This document shows, piece after piece, positions 50,520 to 61,465 of a stretch of 64,000 bases of DNA. How positions within the stretch are numbered: the first letter of the stretch is position 1; every line of letters starts with the position of its first letter. The DNA comes from Paramacrobiotus metropolitanus. Its lineage: Eukaryota; Tardigrada; Eutardigrada; Parachela; Macrobiotidae. The stretch is from contig NW_026570297.1 in assembly GCF_019649055.1 (NCBI RefSeq), positions 248,001 through 312,000 on the forward strand, given 5' to 3'. The notes under the pieces were generated by a model. It saw only the letters and a program-made list of their open reading frames with translations. It was not told where the DNA came from and did not search any database. The position numbers and the translations under genes were made by a program.

Positions 50520-52290
50520 ATGGCTCGTTTTACGGCTACAGTTTGGATTCTATCCTTTATCTTATCCGTGCTCGCTGTAAGTCAACAGTTTCAGAATCCA
50601 AAACAAAATCAAAAAATATTAAAAGCAGACGATCTAGTGTGTAATCAAACGGTATGTACGATCCAGTCTAAAGATGTCCCGGACACCCACAAAAAGGCGG
50701 ATCTGCAAACAACGACACTAACGAACTCAACGAATGGAGGCGCAGTACAGCGTGTCACCGTGCAAGATGGAGACTCTTACACGATGGTCTGCCGTGACCC
50801 CAACGCCACACCGGCTCCGGATGCCCGTCGACGCCGAGAGACGAAGAAGAAACCCAAAGCACGTGCGCACTAGCGTAGGCAATACATAGCGGTGTATTGC
50901 TCGTTATACGGTGTATTGCTCTGTAGGCGATATATGGCGTTATTTTATACCCCTTTTTTGTAAGAAAATTAAAATTTTTAAAAGATAAAGTGATGTGCTT
51001 TGCTACCCGGCCCCATATTCTTAACATTAGAAAATTCTGAAGAATTACGGTACGGGTTTTGAAAAACTCGCCCATACTGTAAGTCTGTACATACTGTAAT
51101 AAGTTATTACAGTATGTGCAATATTAGTCTGTTAGTTATCTGAATCTGTTAGTTATTACCAATAACTAACAGATTCAGATATCTAACAGATTTGTAATTT
51201 GGGTGAATATCGCATGGTGTTGCAGATGATCTACGGTATCATCCTTGAAGAGGCCAAGTATGTCGGCAGCGGACCCTGTCGAGAATCTTCCATTGTGAAA
51301 AACTTAAAGAAAAACTACTGCGCTGGCTGGCGTCAGAAAACATGCGAAGTAACAGCGAAAGATCCTGTCAAAGAATGCAGCAAACGGCCGCTGAAATTGG
51401 TATTCTCTTGCGGAATGACGCGTAAGTACAAAGTACCAAACAATACCAGGGTCGACATGGTCCTAGCAAGCTTTAAGTCTAATAAGGAACCGCTGACGTT
51501 AAGATGGATGCAACGAATTTAAAGTTACCGTGAGGGCATGCCAAGAGCGTCGAAATTCAACAGTTTTTTATCATTTTGTCATTTTGTTCAATATCGGCAT
51601 TTTTCAAAGGTCATTTTTCTAAAGTAGTTTGTTTTCAAGATACATACATACACATACATACACACATTTCAAGATTCAAGATACATGTACAGTACATACA
51701 CACAATATGACGATGAATGACCTTTCAAAGCAGAGTGTGGACATAATCGTCGCCAGTGTTCGTGACAAGTGTCAAACGCCACAGGAGTTTTCTGAAGTTT
51801 TAGGCTTATGTTGGGATAAAGGGATACTGCAGTAATTCGAAGGGCTATTGCTTGTTGATCAGAAAGTTGCATGTTTAAAGCGCCGAGGACCGCGCAGTTT
51901 TAGTTTCCTATTTGAACAAATAGTTACTAGGTTGCATTTTGGAGTACAATCAGTACCCGTAGTACCTTACCTGTTTTGCGGAACCTTCACCGCCACCGAA
52001 GTGGGTGAACTCAAACAGGCTAAAACACGGTAAAAATGTGCCATATACTGTGGGCCAGGTGTTTCTTGCGTGGTACTGCCATCGTAGCTCGGAATGTCGT
52101 AAAATTTTGAATTGCGATGGATGCCCCCCGCATTAGGGTGATTCATTTAAGACTACTTTAAGAATATTCGTATGCATTAAAGCCAGCGTACATTAGTTGC
52201 AACTTACATCCATAGTTTTTCTTTCTTTTTTTTATAGCGGCAGTCATGGGCGTCCGTGGTATGATCGTCAACAACATGCTGGATGACTGA
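50520..52290 (+). CDS. Secreted cysteine-rich protein, SUEL-lectin-like family, copy D
   Basis: Start MARFTATVWILSFILSVLA matches the start of copy E. The first segment (50520-50858) reads through the place where copy E has intron 1: GCT then GTAAGTCAACAG is present here but no acceptor follows in reach, so the intron is either absent or in-frame retained. This adds a linker with two extra cysteines (LVCNQTVC). Then come VQRVTVQDGDSYTMVC and the basic site ARRRRET. Exon 51226-51421 holds MIYGIILEEAKYVGSGPCRESS, NYCAGW, KTCEVTAKDP, ECSKRPLKLVFSCGMT. The last exon 52238-52290 encodes GVRGMIVNNMLDD and stop TGA. The donor at 50858 is AAA-GCACGT where copy E has GAA-GTACGT, so splicing here needs a GC-AG intron. 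Possibly intact; reduced splicing is possible. Confidence 0.65.
51089..51187. repeat. Two adjacent hairpins inside the copy D intron
   Basis: A 14-bp perfect palindrome pair (51089-51102 with 51104-51117) is followed by a 27-bp inverted repeat with one mismatch (51131-51157 with 51161-51187, loop ACC). They lie just before the exon starting at 51226 and could affect folding of the intron. Confidence 0.85.
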
Positions 52291-53140
52291 AAAAGTTGAC
52301 GTTACATGGTCAGATAAATATGCACCATGCAGATATATAATAGTTATTAATTATTTCATTTTGATGCAGCTGTGGGCCTGGGACAAGTACAATACTTGAA
52401 AACGTTAACGTAAAACGCCTCAAAGTTGTACAGGGATGACCAAACGAGAATCGCTGTAGCAAAATCTCATCGACATTTTTAGTGATACTTAAAGCTGCTA
52501 ATTTTTTATGCGCTGCGGCGATACTTAATTTCCGTCAGCTGTGATCCTGCCACCACGTACGGCAGCTAAGAGTTGCAGCTAAAAATTTCACCTTAAGCGA
52601 TTTTCATTTGTTTGATTATTATTTTACGCAATCTAGAAGTACTGAAAAAAGTGTGCAGTTGCCCTGCTTCTACTGTATTATGTCTGTATACACTTTACAT
52701 TACTGTCAGTTTCACCGCTTGGGTGACAAGACGAAGTCCATCTTGTGCCTTTGTCCACTTCCGCACTTTGATTGACTAATACCAAAATAATTAATGTTGT
52801 TATCATTTCTGCTTCCAACCATTCAATGTCGGTAATAATTCCGATCAAAGAAGGGAAGACAATAAACGCTGATGCAATTTCATTGAAACTTCGTGTAATT
52901 ACCAAATCTCTTTTGCCCTTTTCAACGGGCAGCAGTACTGAATCTACCGCAGGGGTAGAAGTATGATAATTATTAAATCAGAGTACAAGTACATTCTTTG
53001 GCCATGAAGCCATAACTCAGCTGTGGAAACTGGACTCTTAACCGAATACATGATGGTCAACAGAACCACACATATATCACAGGTAAAAATAATCATCTCC
53101 ACTTTCTGGCAGCAAGAAACTATGAAGCCGTTAATATTAA
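52291..53140. other. Intergenic: convergent 3' ends of copy D and the VWA7-like gene
   Basis: AT-rich, no gene seen. Both neighbours end into this stretch. Confidence 0.4.
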
Positions 53141-55635
53141 TCATTGCCATCCCAGCGATACAAGCAGTACTATCCCCACCACGGCTCCCACCGACAGTCC
53201 ACCCGAACCACTGGTCTCGTCCACGATCGGACTGGTAAATACGCAGGGTTCTCCAGGTTCCCCGTTGACATCCGTGGCATACAGTCTGACGGTCTCACAG
53301 CATGACGCACCGGTGACCTGCTTGCGCATCACCAGCTTCCCGTTGACCCGCACCAGCTGACTGGTGACAACCGCCCCATTGGCATTCGACCAGTCGCCAC
53401 GGAAATCCACCGGATGGACAGCGTACTGGAAATCGTCAATATCATCGGTTATTTCCACCTGGGCGTTGTAAGTGGCGTTGACACAGGTTGTGAAGCCTTT
53501 GCAAAGAAGATGTGTTGACTGGCGGATGGTACATTGTGGTGGAACTGCGTTACCATCGAGGATGTTAGTCTCCCGGAGAATAAAGTTATCGCCACTTAAC
53601 TGCTGGTTGTCGCTGAGCAGAACAAAGAAGAGATACATCACACCGACTCCGGTGCCAAGACGCTCATCCGAAGTGATATTAAATTCGTGCGTGTTGAGAC
53701 CGGCTTCCATAATGGGTGATAAAAGCTCCCAAGTTTCCCTGATTTGCAGTTGTGGAGATAAACTACCGGTTGTGTATGACAGTTTGGCGCCGGTGGTGGA
53801 TGTACTGTAGAGAATATCGATAGCTCGATTCGTAACGAGATCCATGGCGAAACGTGTTGGTGTAATTAGCGTTTCGCTGTAGCGCTTGTACGGCCTGCCT
53901 TCGGAATCCCCACTTATTTCGATGCGAAACGGTTGAGCGGGCACGACAATATCCACCACAAAAAACTGGTTGCTGATTGGTTGGGCGGTGACCTTTGCGA
54001 GAATGTCGCTTGTTGCCGTGATCAATTGTACTTCGGGAAACCCGGCTTCACAACCGATACACGCTAACCGACTGATTAGAATGCTGACGCTTTCGTTGAC
54101 AACCGGATTGCCTTCGATCCGGACGTATCCACGGTGCGTCCAGGGCCGTGAGGTATTTCCCGTAGAGTCCTCCAACCGGTACAGAGCAATATCGTGAAAT
54201 ACTTCAGACTGGACGAACGCTTGCAAAGACCACCCTGGAGTTTGACCTTTCGCTTTTACTTTCCATGTTCCGTTGACGGTTCTAATATTTTCAGGAGCTT
54301 CTAGCCATTGCCCGCGGCGGTAGGACCGATAACTGCCGTTTGAAGCAAGATCTAGGGAAATATCCTGGTTGCCGATCAATATACCGGCTGGTGCATCACG
54401 AGGTAATCGAACTTCAATTTCTATTTCCTTTTCTGTGTCTTTGGAACCGTCTATGCAAGCAGCAGCTACTAGATTCTCTTTGTAGATGTGGTGCAAAAAT
54501 CCCATATTCTGGAACAGATCGTCCGCGTTGTTGCTAGCGAAGACAGCGCCGCCTCCTGTCTTTTGCGCGAAATCAGCGTAGACTGATTGATAGTCGGTGG
54601 GTGGGTTACCGATTATGGTCAAGAGATGCTGGCGAGCCTGTAGCCATGGCAGATGTAATCTTGGATCAGCGCTAAAACGTCGATCCGAGAAGAGAACAAC
54701 GGGAGCTCGGGGTGGTACTTTGTACTCCCGGAGTAATTCGTCTAACGAGCCTAAGAGGTTGCCATCGTAGTCTTCAAGACATGACGTTATGTTCTGGGTA
54801 CATCGTCTCACCAAAGTACTGACGCTATCCAGAACTGTCTGTGGATAATTACCCAAGTACATGTCGAGCTGATTCCTGGATCCGATTCTCACGGTAAATC
54901 TTGACGGTATATGTGAGTTGTCCCAGGGATAATTATTGAGCCGACTGACGAATTCCGCCGTCCAGCGTGCGAGAGCGTTCAGGCGCGGCAGCAGCCCATC
55001 CTGGTGGTTGGGCCCATTGTCCAGTAGTAGCAGCATCCACCGTCCGCGATCTCTGCCCAAATGCAATAGGCTTCTGTGATCGGTTTGTGGTAAATCCCGA
55101 AACATTCGGTTCCACCAGTCGACCGATGCCTGGACGGCGCCCGCGCCGAATGTCCCGTTAGCGTTGCGGTACGCATCCTGCGCCATATGGAGCGCTTGAC
55201 CAATCAGTTTGCGGGCTTCATAATGATATCCCTGCCGAATGCGAGTAACCCCGGCGATTTCCATGTACTCAGCGGAGAGACGATCGGCAATAGCCAGGGA
55301 ACCGTCCTCGGCGTATCGATGCCAGAAACGGTTGTCTTGCCGGCTGCTCGGCCGGCTGGCGATGTATTCGCTAGCATCGCAGATCTCATGGACGGCAAGA
55401 AAGTAGGATTGTGGTGCACCGTTGTTATTTTGATTTGTACGGAAAAGGGCGTCAGCGTACTCGCGGTCGTCCGGTTGGAAGGGACCGGGGTAGGGTGGTC
55501 GGCTGTAGTCGTTTTGGAACGCGGCATCGGTAATGCGCATGAGCGCGGTGTAAGTCACATCGCGGTTGGACGAGTATAGGGTTGCGGTGAAAGAGCACGC
55601 GATCAAACTGGCAAACACGAGCGTCGTAAATGCAC
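53141..55635 (-). CDS. VWA7/hemicentin-type von Willebrand A protein, extracellular, probably GPI-anchored; first exon not resolved
   Basis: One exon of nearly 2.5 kb holds about 830 residues. It starts at an acceptor (TTTTAG before 55635); the codons GAFTTLVFASLIACSF are the hydrophobic part of a signal peptide, so the ATG is in an exon further right that I could not fix. The N-terminal block (VTYTALMRITDAAFQNDY to EARKLIGQALHMAQDAY) matches the region before the A domain in VWA7. The A domain follows, from WMLLLLDNGPN to GGGAVFASNNADDLFQNM. The metal-site motif DxSxS is replaced by DNGPN, so metal-dependent ligand binding is doubtful. Beta-rich repeats and paired cysteines (IGCEAG, ASCCET) follow. 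The end SGSGG plus 15 hydrophobic residues with no basic tail suggests a GPI signal. It sits inside the plus-strand array. Confidence 0.75.
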
Positions 55636-56925
55636 CTAAAATTTGGCGTATATTGTATTACGTCCATCATGCATACTTGTACAGCGCTTTCCGTCCAGAG
55701 TATCATGTGCTTAAGAATTTAATAATTACATCAATGCTACAGCTGTATTGTACATATATACCTGACTGCATTTTCCAACTCGAAAGTGTAGTCCGATCTA
55801 TCTGTTGTATTTGAACTAATAATTAATGAATAAAAAAACTTAATTTAAGAGTAGAAAAAATTCACTGACTGTACCTGATATTAATTGACATAAAAGTTTT
55901 CATGGCCTATTATGAACATAATTTGACTATTTGTAAGCGACAATCTGTGAAGCTACAATGATACTGATAAAGAGAAATTTCTCCACCTGCTAATCTGCTA
56001 CGACTTGTTAACGAAGTGTACAAGTGCTGCGGGTGTACGGTACAGTACAGTACTGTGGGTGTACGGAATGTGAAGAAACGGAAGTGTTCTGGTCTTTGTT
56101 GACATTATGGACTTCGTCTGTAATCATCTATACTGTCTTACAATTAGTGTAAGTATGTATCTGCAAAATGCAGTGTCTATGTGGCACAATCGCTTGTCAG
56201 GTCCTTGGCTAATGTAAACAGTGTAGCGATAACCAGCAAACTCGAAAAGCTGGAAAGGCACATGGTAGTTGTTTGCATTAAATTTAATAATTATGATTAA
56301 AGTTTTGGTAGGAATACGCACGTTCACATGGCTGAGTCTCAATACACCTGTGAAAATTTCGTTAGGCTTTAGCGTTTATACTGTATCAGTACGTTTAAGA
56401 ATTTAACGAGGTTACTGCATAATTATCCGGCATACCACACCTGCAATGTTCCTTTTTGCTGTGGCATTTGGAAATACCACCCTGTATACTGCATTTACCT
56501 GTATACAAAACTGATCATGTGTTATTCTGTGACGGTGTAACCGTAGCCAACCGCGCAGCTGAAGCTCCCAATAAACTAATACCAAGCTACAAACCCGGAA
56601 GTAAATATTAAAATTTCGCTACGGGTGGTTGGTTTTGTCGAAGTAGTGTAATAAAAATAACGCCTTAATAACTGTCAGATAATGCGTTTCTTCACATGAA
56701 AGCCGGTTTACCAAAGACAGAACATCGTTTATCTATTTTCACTGCATAAAACAATAATTTATGCACATAATTAATTGCAAATTCTTGTTACAGTATGAAT
56801 TTGTTATGATCACGGAGTTAAAAACGAAATGTTTACTTCGAAGTGGAAACAACTGCACTTGACGGACAATATTGCGAGCTGCAGCAATTATTCAGTTGCA
56901 ACAGTTGCCTGAAATTTGCAAAAAA
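55636..56925. other. Intergenic: upstream of the VWA7-like gene and of copy E
   Basis: AT-rich. Should contain the missing first exon and promoter of the minus-strand gene and the promoter of copy E. ATG codons near 55690 are too close to the acceptor to give a normal intron, so the start is farther right. Confidence 0.4.
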
Positions 56926-58444
56926 ATGGCTCGTTTTGCGATTACGATTGGGATCGTATGTTTGCTTTTAGCCGGCCATGCTGTAAGTTGGAAACTCCTG
57001 CCGCGTCGCTTATTTAATTTGCTTGTTCTTTTTTCTGAATTTTCTTTGCGCAGAGAGACAGTAATTTCAAACAGTATTCAAGTTAACTTTATTACTCTTT
57101 TTTAAGCAGCCTTAGAGATGTAATTGTTTTTGATCGGTATTTGCTTAATAATTTAGACAAGTATTTCGCTTTATTATTAATACGATTTAATCATATGTTT
57201 TACTGTATGCACGGTACAAATATTATAATTATTGATTCTGATTGTTGCAGTCGGCTGATATTCTGGGTACCATTTCTGGCTGGCTCTTCGGCAGCGGCAA
57301 CAAGTCCGCTCCTCCAACAACAACAACAACGACCGCGTCCAGTGGCGGTGATGTGCAGCGTGTCACCGTAAAGGACGGTGAGTCGTACACCATGCGATGC
57401 ATTGACCCCAACGCCACGCCCGAACCCGAAACCCGTCGACGTCGAGCGGCAGAACGCGAAGTACGTGCCGGTACTAAATGCTATACTGCGCTGTTTATAT
57501 CTATATAGAATATAGTATATTACACTGAACGAGTACTTAATAAGAGAAGTGACCCGGTCCATTGTACCAAATTCGCGTACGAGCACGAAAACTTTCACAA
57601 TCGCCCAACTCCCGAACACTTTTTTGCTGTATTTTAGGACATTCTGTAGCCAAATGATTTTTACACATTGGCGCGAAAACCGTTTGTGCGCGACGTGTTT
57701 ATTTGCAAAATTCAAAGAAGATCGGTGAATAATAAGACTTTTGGTACGCCTAATGCATTGAAACTTTTTGGAATTTTCTGCCAGCCATAACCCGCGAACC
57801 AAAAACGATTTTCACGCTTATGCATACACGTCATTTGACTACAAAGTATCATTAAAAAGGCAAAAAAGTGTTTGGAAGTATACACAAACGAAAGTTTTGA
57901 TGCGTATACAAGGATTAATACACGAATTTAGCATCATGTGCCGTATCATATTAATTTAGTACCATGTCACTTCCCTTTAAAAGGTCAAATGACGTACCTG
58001 AGAACACCGAAATAAAATTTCTGTGCTTAGCTGATATTTTGCGAGCCCTGCAGCCGAGCGGTTATATGTTGTGCACTCAATTTTGCAGTGTTAATTAATA
58101 CTTTAGTCTTCAACTCATTGCAGATGGTCTACGGTATCGTCCTGCAGGAAGCCAAGTACCATGGCAGCGGCAGCGGTTCCTGCCGCGAATCATCCATTGT
58201 AAAAAACCTGAAAACGAAATACTGCATTGATGCCCGCCAACAAGTATGCGAAGTGGACGCGCATGATCCCGTTGAGGAGTGCGGTAATCGGCCGCTGACA
58301 CTGGTCTTCACCTGCGGAATGACGCGTAAGTCATCCTTCTTACGGGTAGTGAGTACCATAACGAAACTGTACACCCGGGTTTTTGTTGCAGCGAAAGTTA
58401 AAGGCAAACGTGGTATGATCGTCAACAACATGCTGGATGATTAA
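56926..58444 (+). CDS. Secreted cysteine-rich protein, SUEL-lectin-like family, copy E
   Basis: Four exons in phase: 56926-56982 (MARFAITIGIVCLLLAGHA), 57251-57460, 58124-58325 and 58392-58444 (stop TAA), 173 residues. After the signal peptide come a Gly/Ser and Thr-rich linker, VQRVTVKDGESYTMRCIDP, the basic site TRRRRAAE, MVYGIVLQEAKYHGSGSGSC, KYCIDA, VCEVDAHDP, ECGNRPLTLVFTCGMT and the tail VKGKRGMIVNNMLDD. The tail is nearly identical to that of copy D, showing recent common ancestry. Copies D and E share an intron between the RRRR block and YGI that A and C lack. Reading is the cleanest of the family. Confidence 0.8.
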
Positions 58445-58795
58445 TTTTGCCAGTGTTAGTTAACCTAAATTTGGGCTACCTCATTTTGTTATTTTACCGC
58501 TGTAAGAATCAGCGTTGAGTGGCTTATACATACGAGTACCATGCTTCTGCAATTATTAACCGTCATGCTAACCGTTTCTCAAAACTGGATAGTCATTATT
58601 CACCTTTCGTAGTGGTTTATAGTGAAAGCTGTCATCAGTACGTAAGTTTGAATTGTTTGTCGTATTAATTATATATAAACTGATCGTCTTTGTTGCCGCA
58701 TCTGTATAAACGCTCTGCCTGCCGCTCAGCCTGTATCTGTATAAACGCATCTGTATAAAAGATCTGCCGCGCCGACATATGTATAAACAGAGCTT

Positions 58796-58980
58796 CAAAA
58801 AATGGTCAATTTCTTCGGATCAATCTAAGAAACTGTAGCTGTTTAATAGAGATGCACATTTCTTCAAAAAATGGTCAGTTTCTTCGGATCAATCTAAGAA
58901 ACTGTAGCTGTTTAATAGAGATGCACATTTCTTCAAAAAATGGTCAGTTTCTTCGGATCGATCTAAGAAACTGCAGCTGT
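58796..58980. repeat. 69-bp tandem repeat, nearly three copies
   Basis: The unit starting CTTCAAAAAATGGTCA repeats with period 69 at about 58796, 58865 and 58934; the third copy is partial. Only a few base differences separate copies. It lies just after copy E and could be a by-product of unequal exchange. Confidence 0.85.
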
Positions 58981-59407
58981 CAAGTACAAACTTCAGTTTT
59001 TACTGGGATGCCACTTGCCAGTGACCTCCCAAAACGCGAAAAAAAAACTGCTTATCGAAAAATAATATTATTGCTAACAAGTCAGCCGAAGATAACAACG
59101 CCAAACCGGATGCACAGCATACTCAGCCTGTCAGCCATACTGTCTTCTAATAAGCTGGACCAATGAATTTACAAAAGAAAGTGAAACAAAGCCATTTTCA
59201 ATAATCATTATGCTGAGTTTATTTGGGCGAAGATAACTTCAAAATCCTAACAGCTCGTGTGTATCTGGTCATACGTAAGTACATGCTGAACTCCGGTAAG
59301 GAAGATGGTAAGCACTTTAAACAGTACAGTCTGTACATCTAATAATTCGTATCCCGGGAATATTACAAAAGATGTTGTGCTTGAATGTTTTATCAGGTTG
59401 TATGTTG

Positions 59408-59998
59408 TTACGTCATCAGACGCCTTGCTTCGGGGAATCTCCATCCCTGCATCGCCTTGGTGTGATTGCGATCAGATAGCGGCACAGGGTGGGTGTTATC
59501 CATGGCGTGCAATCTCTCGCCGTTTCCGCGGGCGGGTGGCGCGTAATTTGGACCATCCAGTGCTCCATACCAATTTTTTGACGCCTTCAGTTCCTCCGCT
59601 GACACAAGAACCGGTAGATAAATCAAACGCATGGCGCTCCAGTCCCCTTTGAAGCCGTCGGGAGACACGGCGGTTTTAAAGGGAATTACGTCATGAGGAC
59701 CAGCAGCAGCAATATGTGCTGGTTGAGCGTTGCTGGTGGACAGCGCTTGGCTGGCGCTGCTGCTGTTGATCTGCGGTGAGACGATGTTGGTTACCTGGAT
59801 GCGTATGATGTCGTCTTTGCCGCGGACAACGGTAACATCAGGATTAATGCTGGAGCCAGAATTTAACTGTCGCGATCGCGGTACTACGGGGACATGATTT
59901 TCAGGGTGAGCTGGAGATTTTGCTGGCTGTTTGGAAGTCATAACCTGTCCGGGATATATGTAAAAGATCAAGAAGATCACCTTGATGAGAGCCAGCAT
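59408..59998 (-). CDS. Small secreted protein of unknown family
   Basis: Single uninterrupted frame of 196 residues with a clear signal peptide (MLALIKVIFLIFYIYPGQV) on the minus strand inside the array. The mature part is low in cysteine and rich in Pro, Ser and Asn, with VRGKDDIIRIQVTNIV in the middle and FKGDWSAMRLIYLPV and NWYGALDGPNYAPPARG near the end, stop after RRLMT. The FKGDWS segment recalls FRGDWS near the end of the VWA7-like gene, which may be chance. I recognise no family. Real gene likely because of the signal peptide and lack of intron defects. Confidence 0.5.
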   Translation of the reverse strand: MLALIKVIFLIFYIYPGQVMTSKQPAKSPAHPENHVPVVPRSRQLNSGSSINPDVTVVRGKDDIIRIQVTNIVSPQINSSSASQALSTSNAQPAHIAAAGPHDVIPFKTAVSPDGFKGDWSAMRLIYLPVLVSAEELKASKNWYGALDGPNYAPPARGNGERLHAMDNTHPVPLSDRNHTKAMQGWRFPEARRLMT

Positions 59999-60627
59999 TC
60001 TAGTAAATTTCGGATGGGGAAGTTAGGAGAATGCTGAATTTTTAAAATACAGCCTATACAGGATTGTGTCCGGGTATTCGAAAACGATTAAAAAGGCAGC
60101 CAAGATGAACAGGCCTGCTGATGTGCTTTTTAGGAAGCATTTTGCTTCAGACAATATGATCTGGCGACAGGCCGGACAGGGTGATACAGAAAGAATAAAT
60201 TAATTGACCACAGAACCGGATGTGCGTTTTTGCTCTGACCAAGCGGTTTTGGTTCATAAAAACAATAATGATTGCTTTATGCTCATGCGTTGGATGGATC
60301 ATGGATGTAATTACGGTACATCCTTAATATATTTGGGTTTGGATGGAAATCAGTTTTGTAATTCGTGGCAAATCGGGAAGGCTAAATGTTTTGTGCCTGC
60401 CTGCGCGATCAGCTCAAGGATAAAACAGAACAGTGTCCGGATACCATTCTGATGCACCTGACATAATTGGTTTAATTGTGTAGTTGTGCCCTTTACGGTT
60501 TTACCGATCTTCTTTGTACCACTGACAACGAATTCCGAGTAATACCTCCATCCACAATAATTACAGTATCCACTGTCCATTTGCCATGATAAGGCCAGGA
60601 CTGTACAGATATGTAAAGGCAAAAAAC

Positions 60628-60700
60628 ATATGTATGTATATAGATATATATCTATATACATATATATATCTCTATCTATATATCTATATATATCTATATT
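60628..60700. repeat. AT microsatellite, TATATATC-type
   Basis: Stretch of alternating T and A with interspersed C (TATATCTATATA). Simple repeat with no further meaning seen. Confidence 0.85.
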
Positions 60701-60929
60701 TTCTGTATCTATATACTCGTACGATGTATAGAAGTACTTATGGTTAGTATAATAGTACGTACGTAAAATATATAGATCTTGCCGACTCTTGTTGGTTTGT
60801 TTCCAGTAGCCAAATCCGTAAACGGGCACTGTCACATATCCTACCCTATCCGTTGAAGAACATAAAAATAATATGCTAGGCGAATAATATATGATGGAAT
60901 GGAATGTGTGCTAACATTCATATCCGGAA

Positions 60930-61465
60930 AACCGTCCATAAACTCCACCATAAAAAAGAACGGCAGGTCCTACACGATCATGCGATGCCCTGATCCATCG
61001 CCGCGCCCGCACCGGATACCCCCGGTTATGCGGCAGCTGCTGCCGACGTGCTTTATACAAATAGTTTATACATCGCCGATAAGAACCTCATTGAATACTT
61101 ACTTCATCCCTCGTCCCGGTGTAATTTCCATTTCAAAAGTATACTGACGGCCGAGTATGGGCAGTTGATGTAAAATCACTGAAAGGACCCCCCTGCACAT
61201 CACCGGCATATTCTTTTGATAAACCTAGCTTATCTGTACGAATACGGGCGGAGCGCATCCTGCGGGGACAAATTACGAAATGTACATTTTTAAGATGTAC
61301 AGTAGTTGCAAGTGCAACGCAGGTACTACCAGTAGTCAACAGGTGTGTGTGGTATCGTCTTGCAGGAAGTCAAATATCACCCTAGTGAGAAATTTGGAAA
61401 CGAAATTCGTATTGATTCCCGCCAGCAGTTAAGCATGCGAAGAGGACGCTCATAATCCTGTCAAA
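60930..61465 (+). pseudogene. Secreted cysteine-rich family, copy F, truncated relic
   Basis: Two fragments remain. At 60930-61030 a frame reads STIKKNGRSYTIMRCPDPSP, the match of TVKDGESYTMRC in copy E. At about 61340-61465 nucleotides match the copy E third exon (GGTATCGTCTTGCAGGAAG) but the middle with SCRESSIVKN is deleted and the frame breaks before the last cysteines. No signal-peptide exon, no RRRR block and no final exon were found. Clearly a relic of the same family. Confidence 0.75.
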
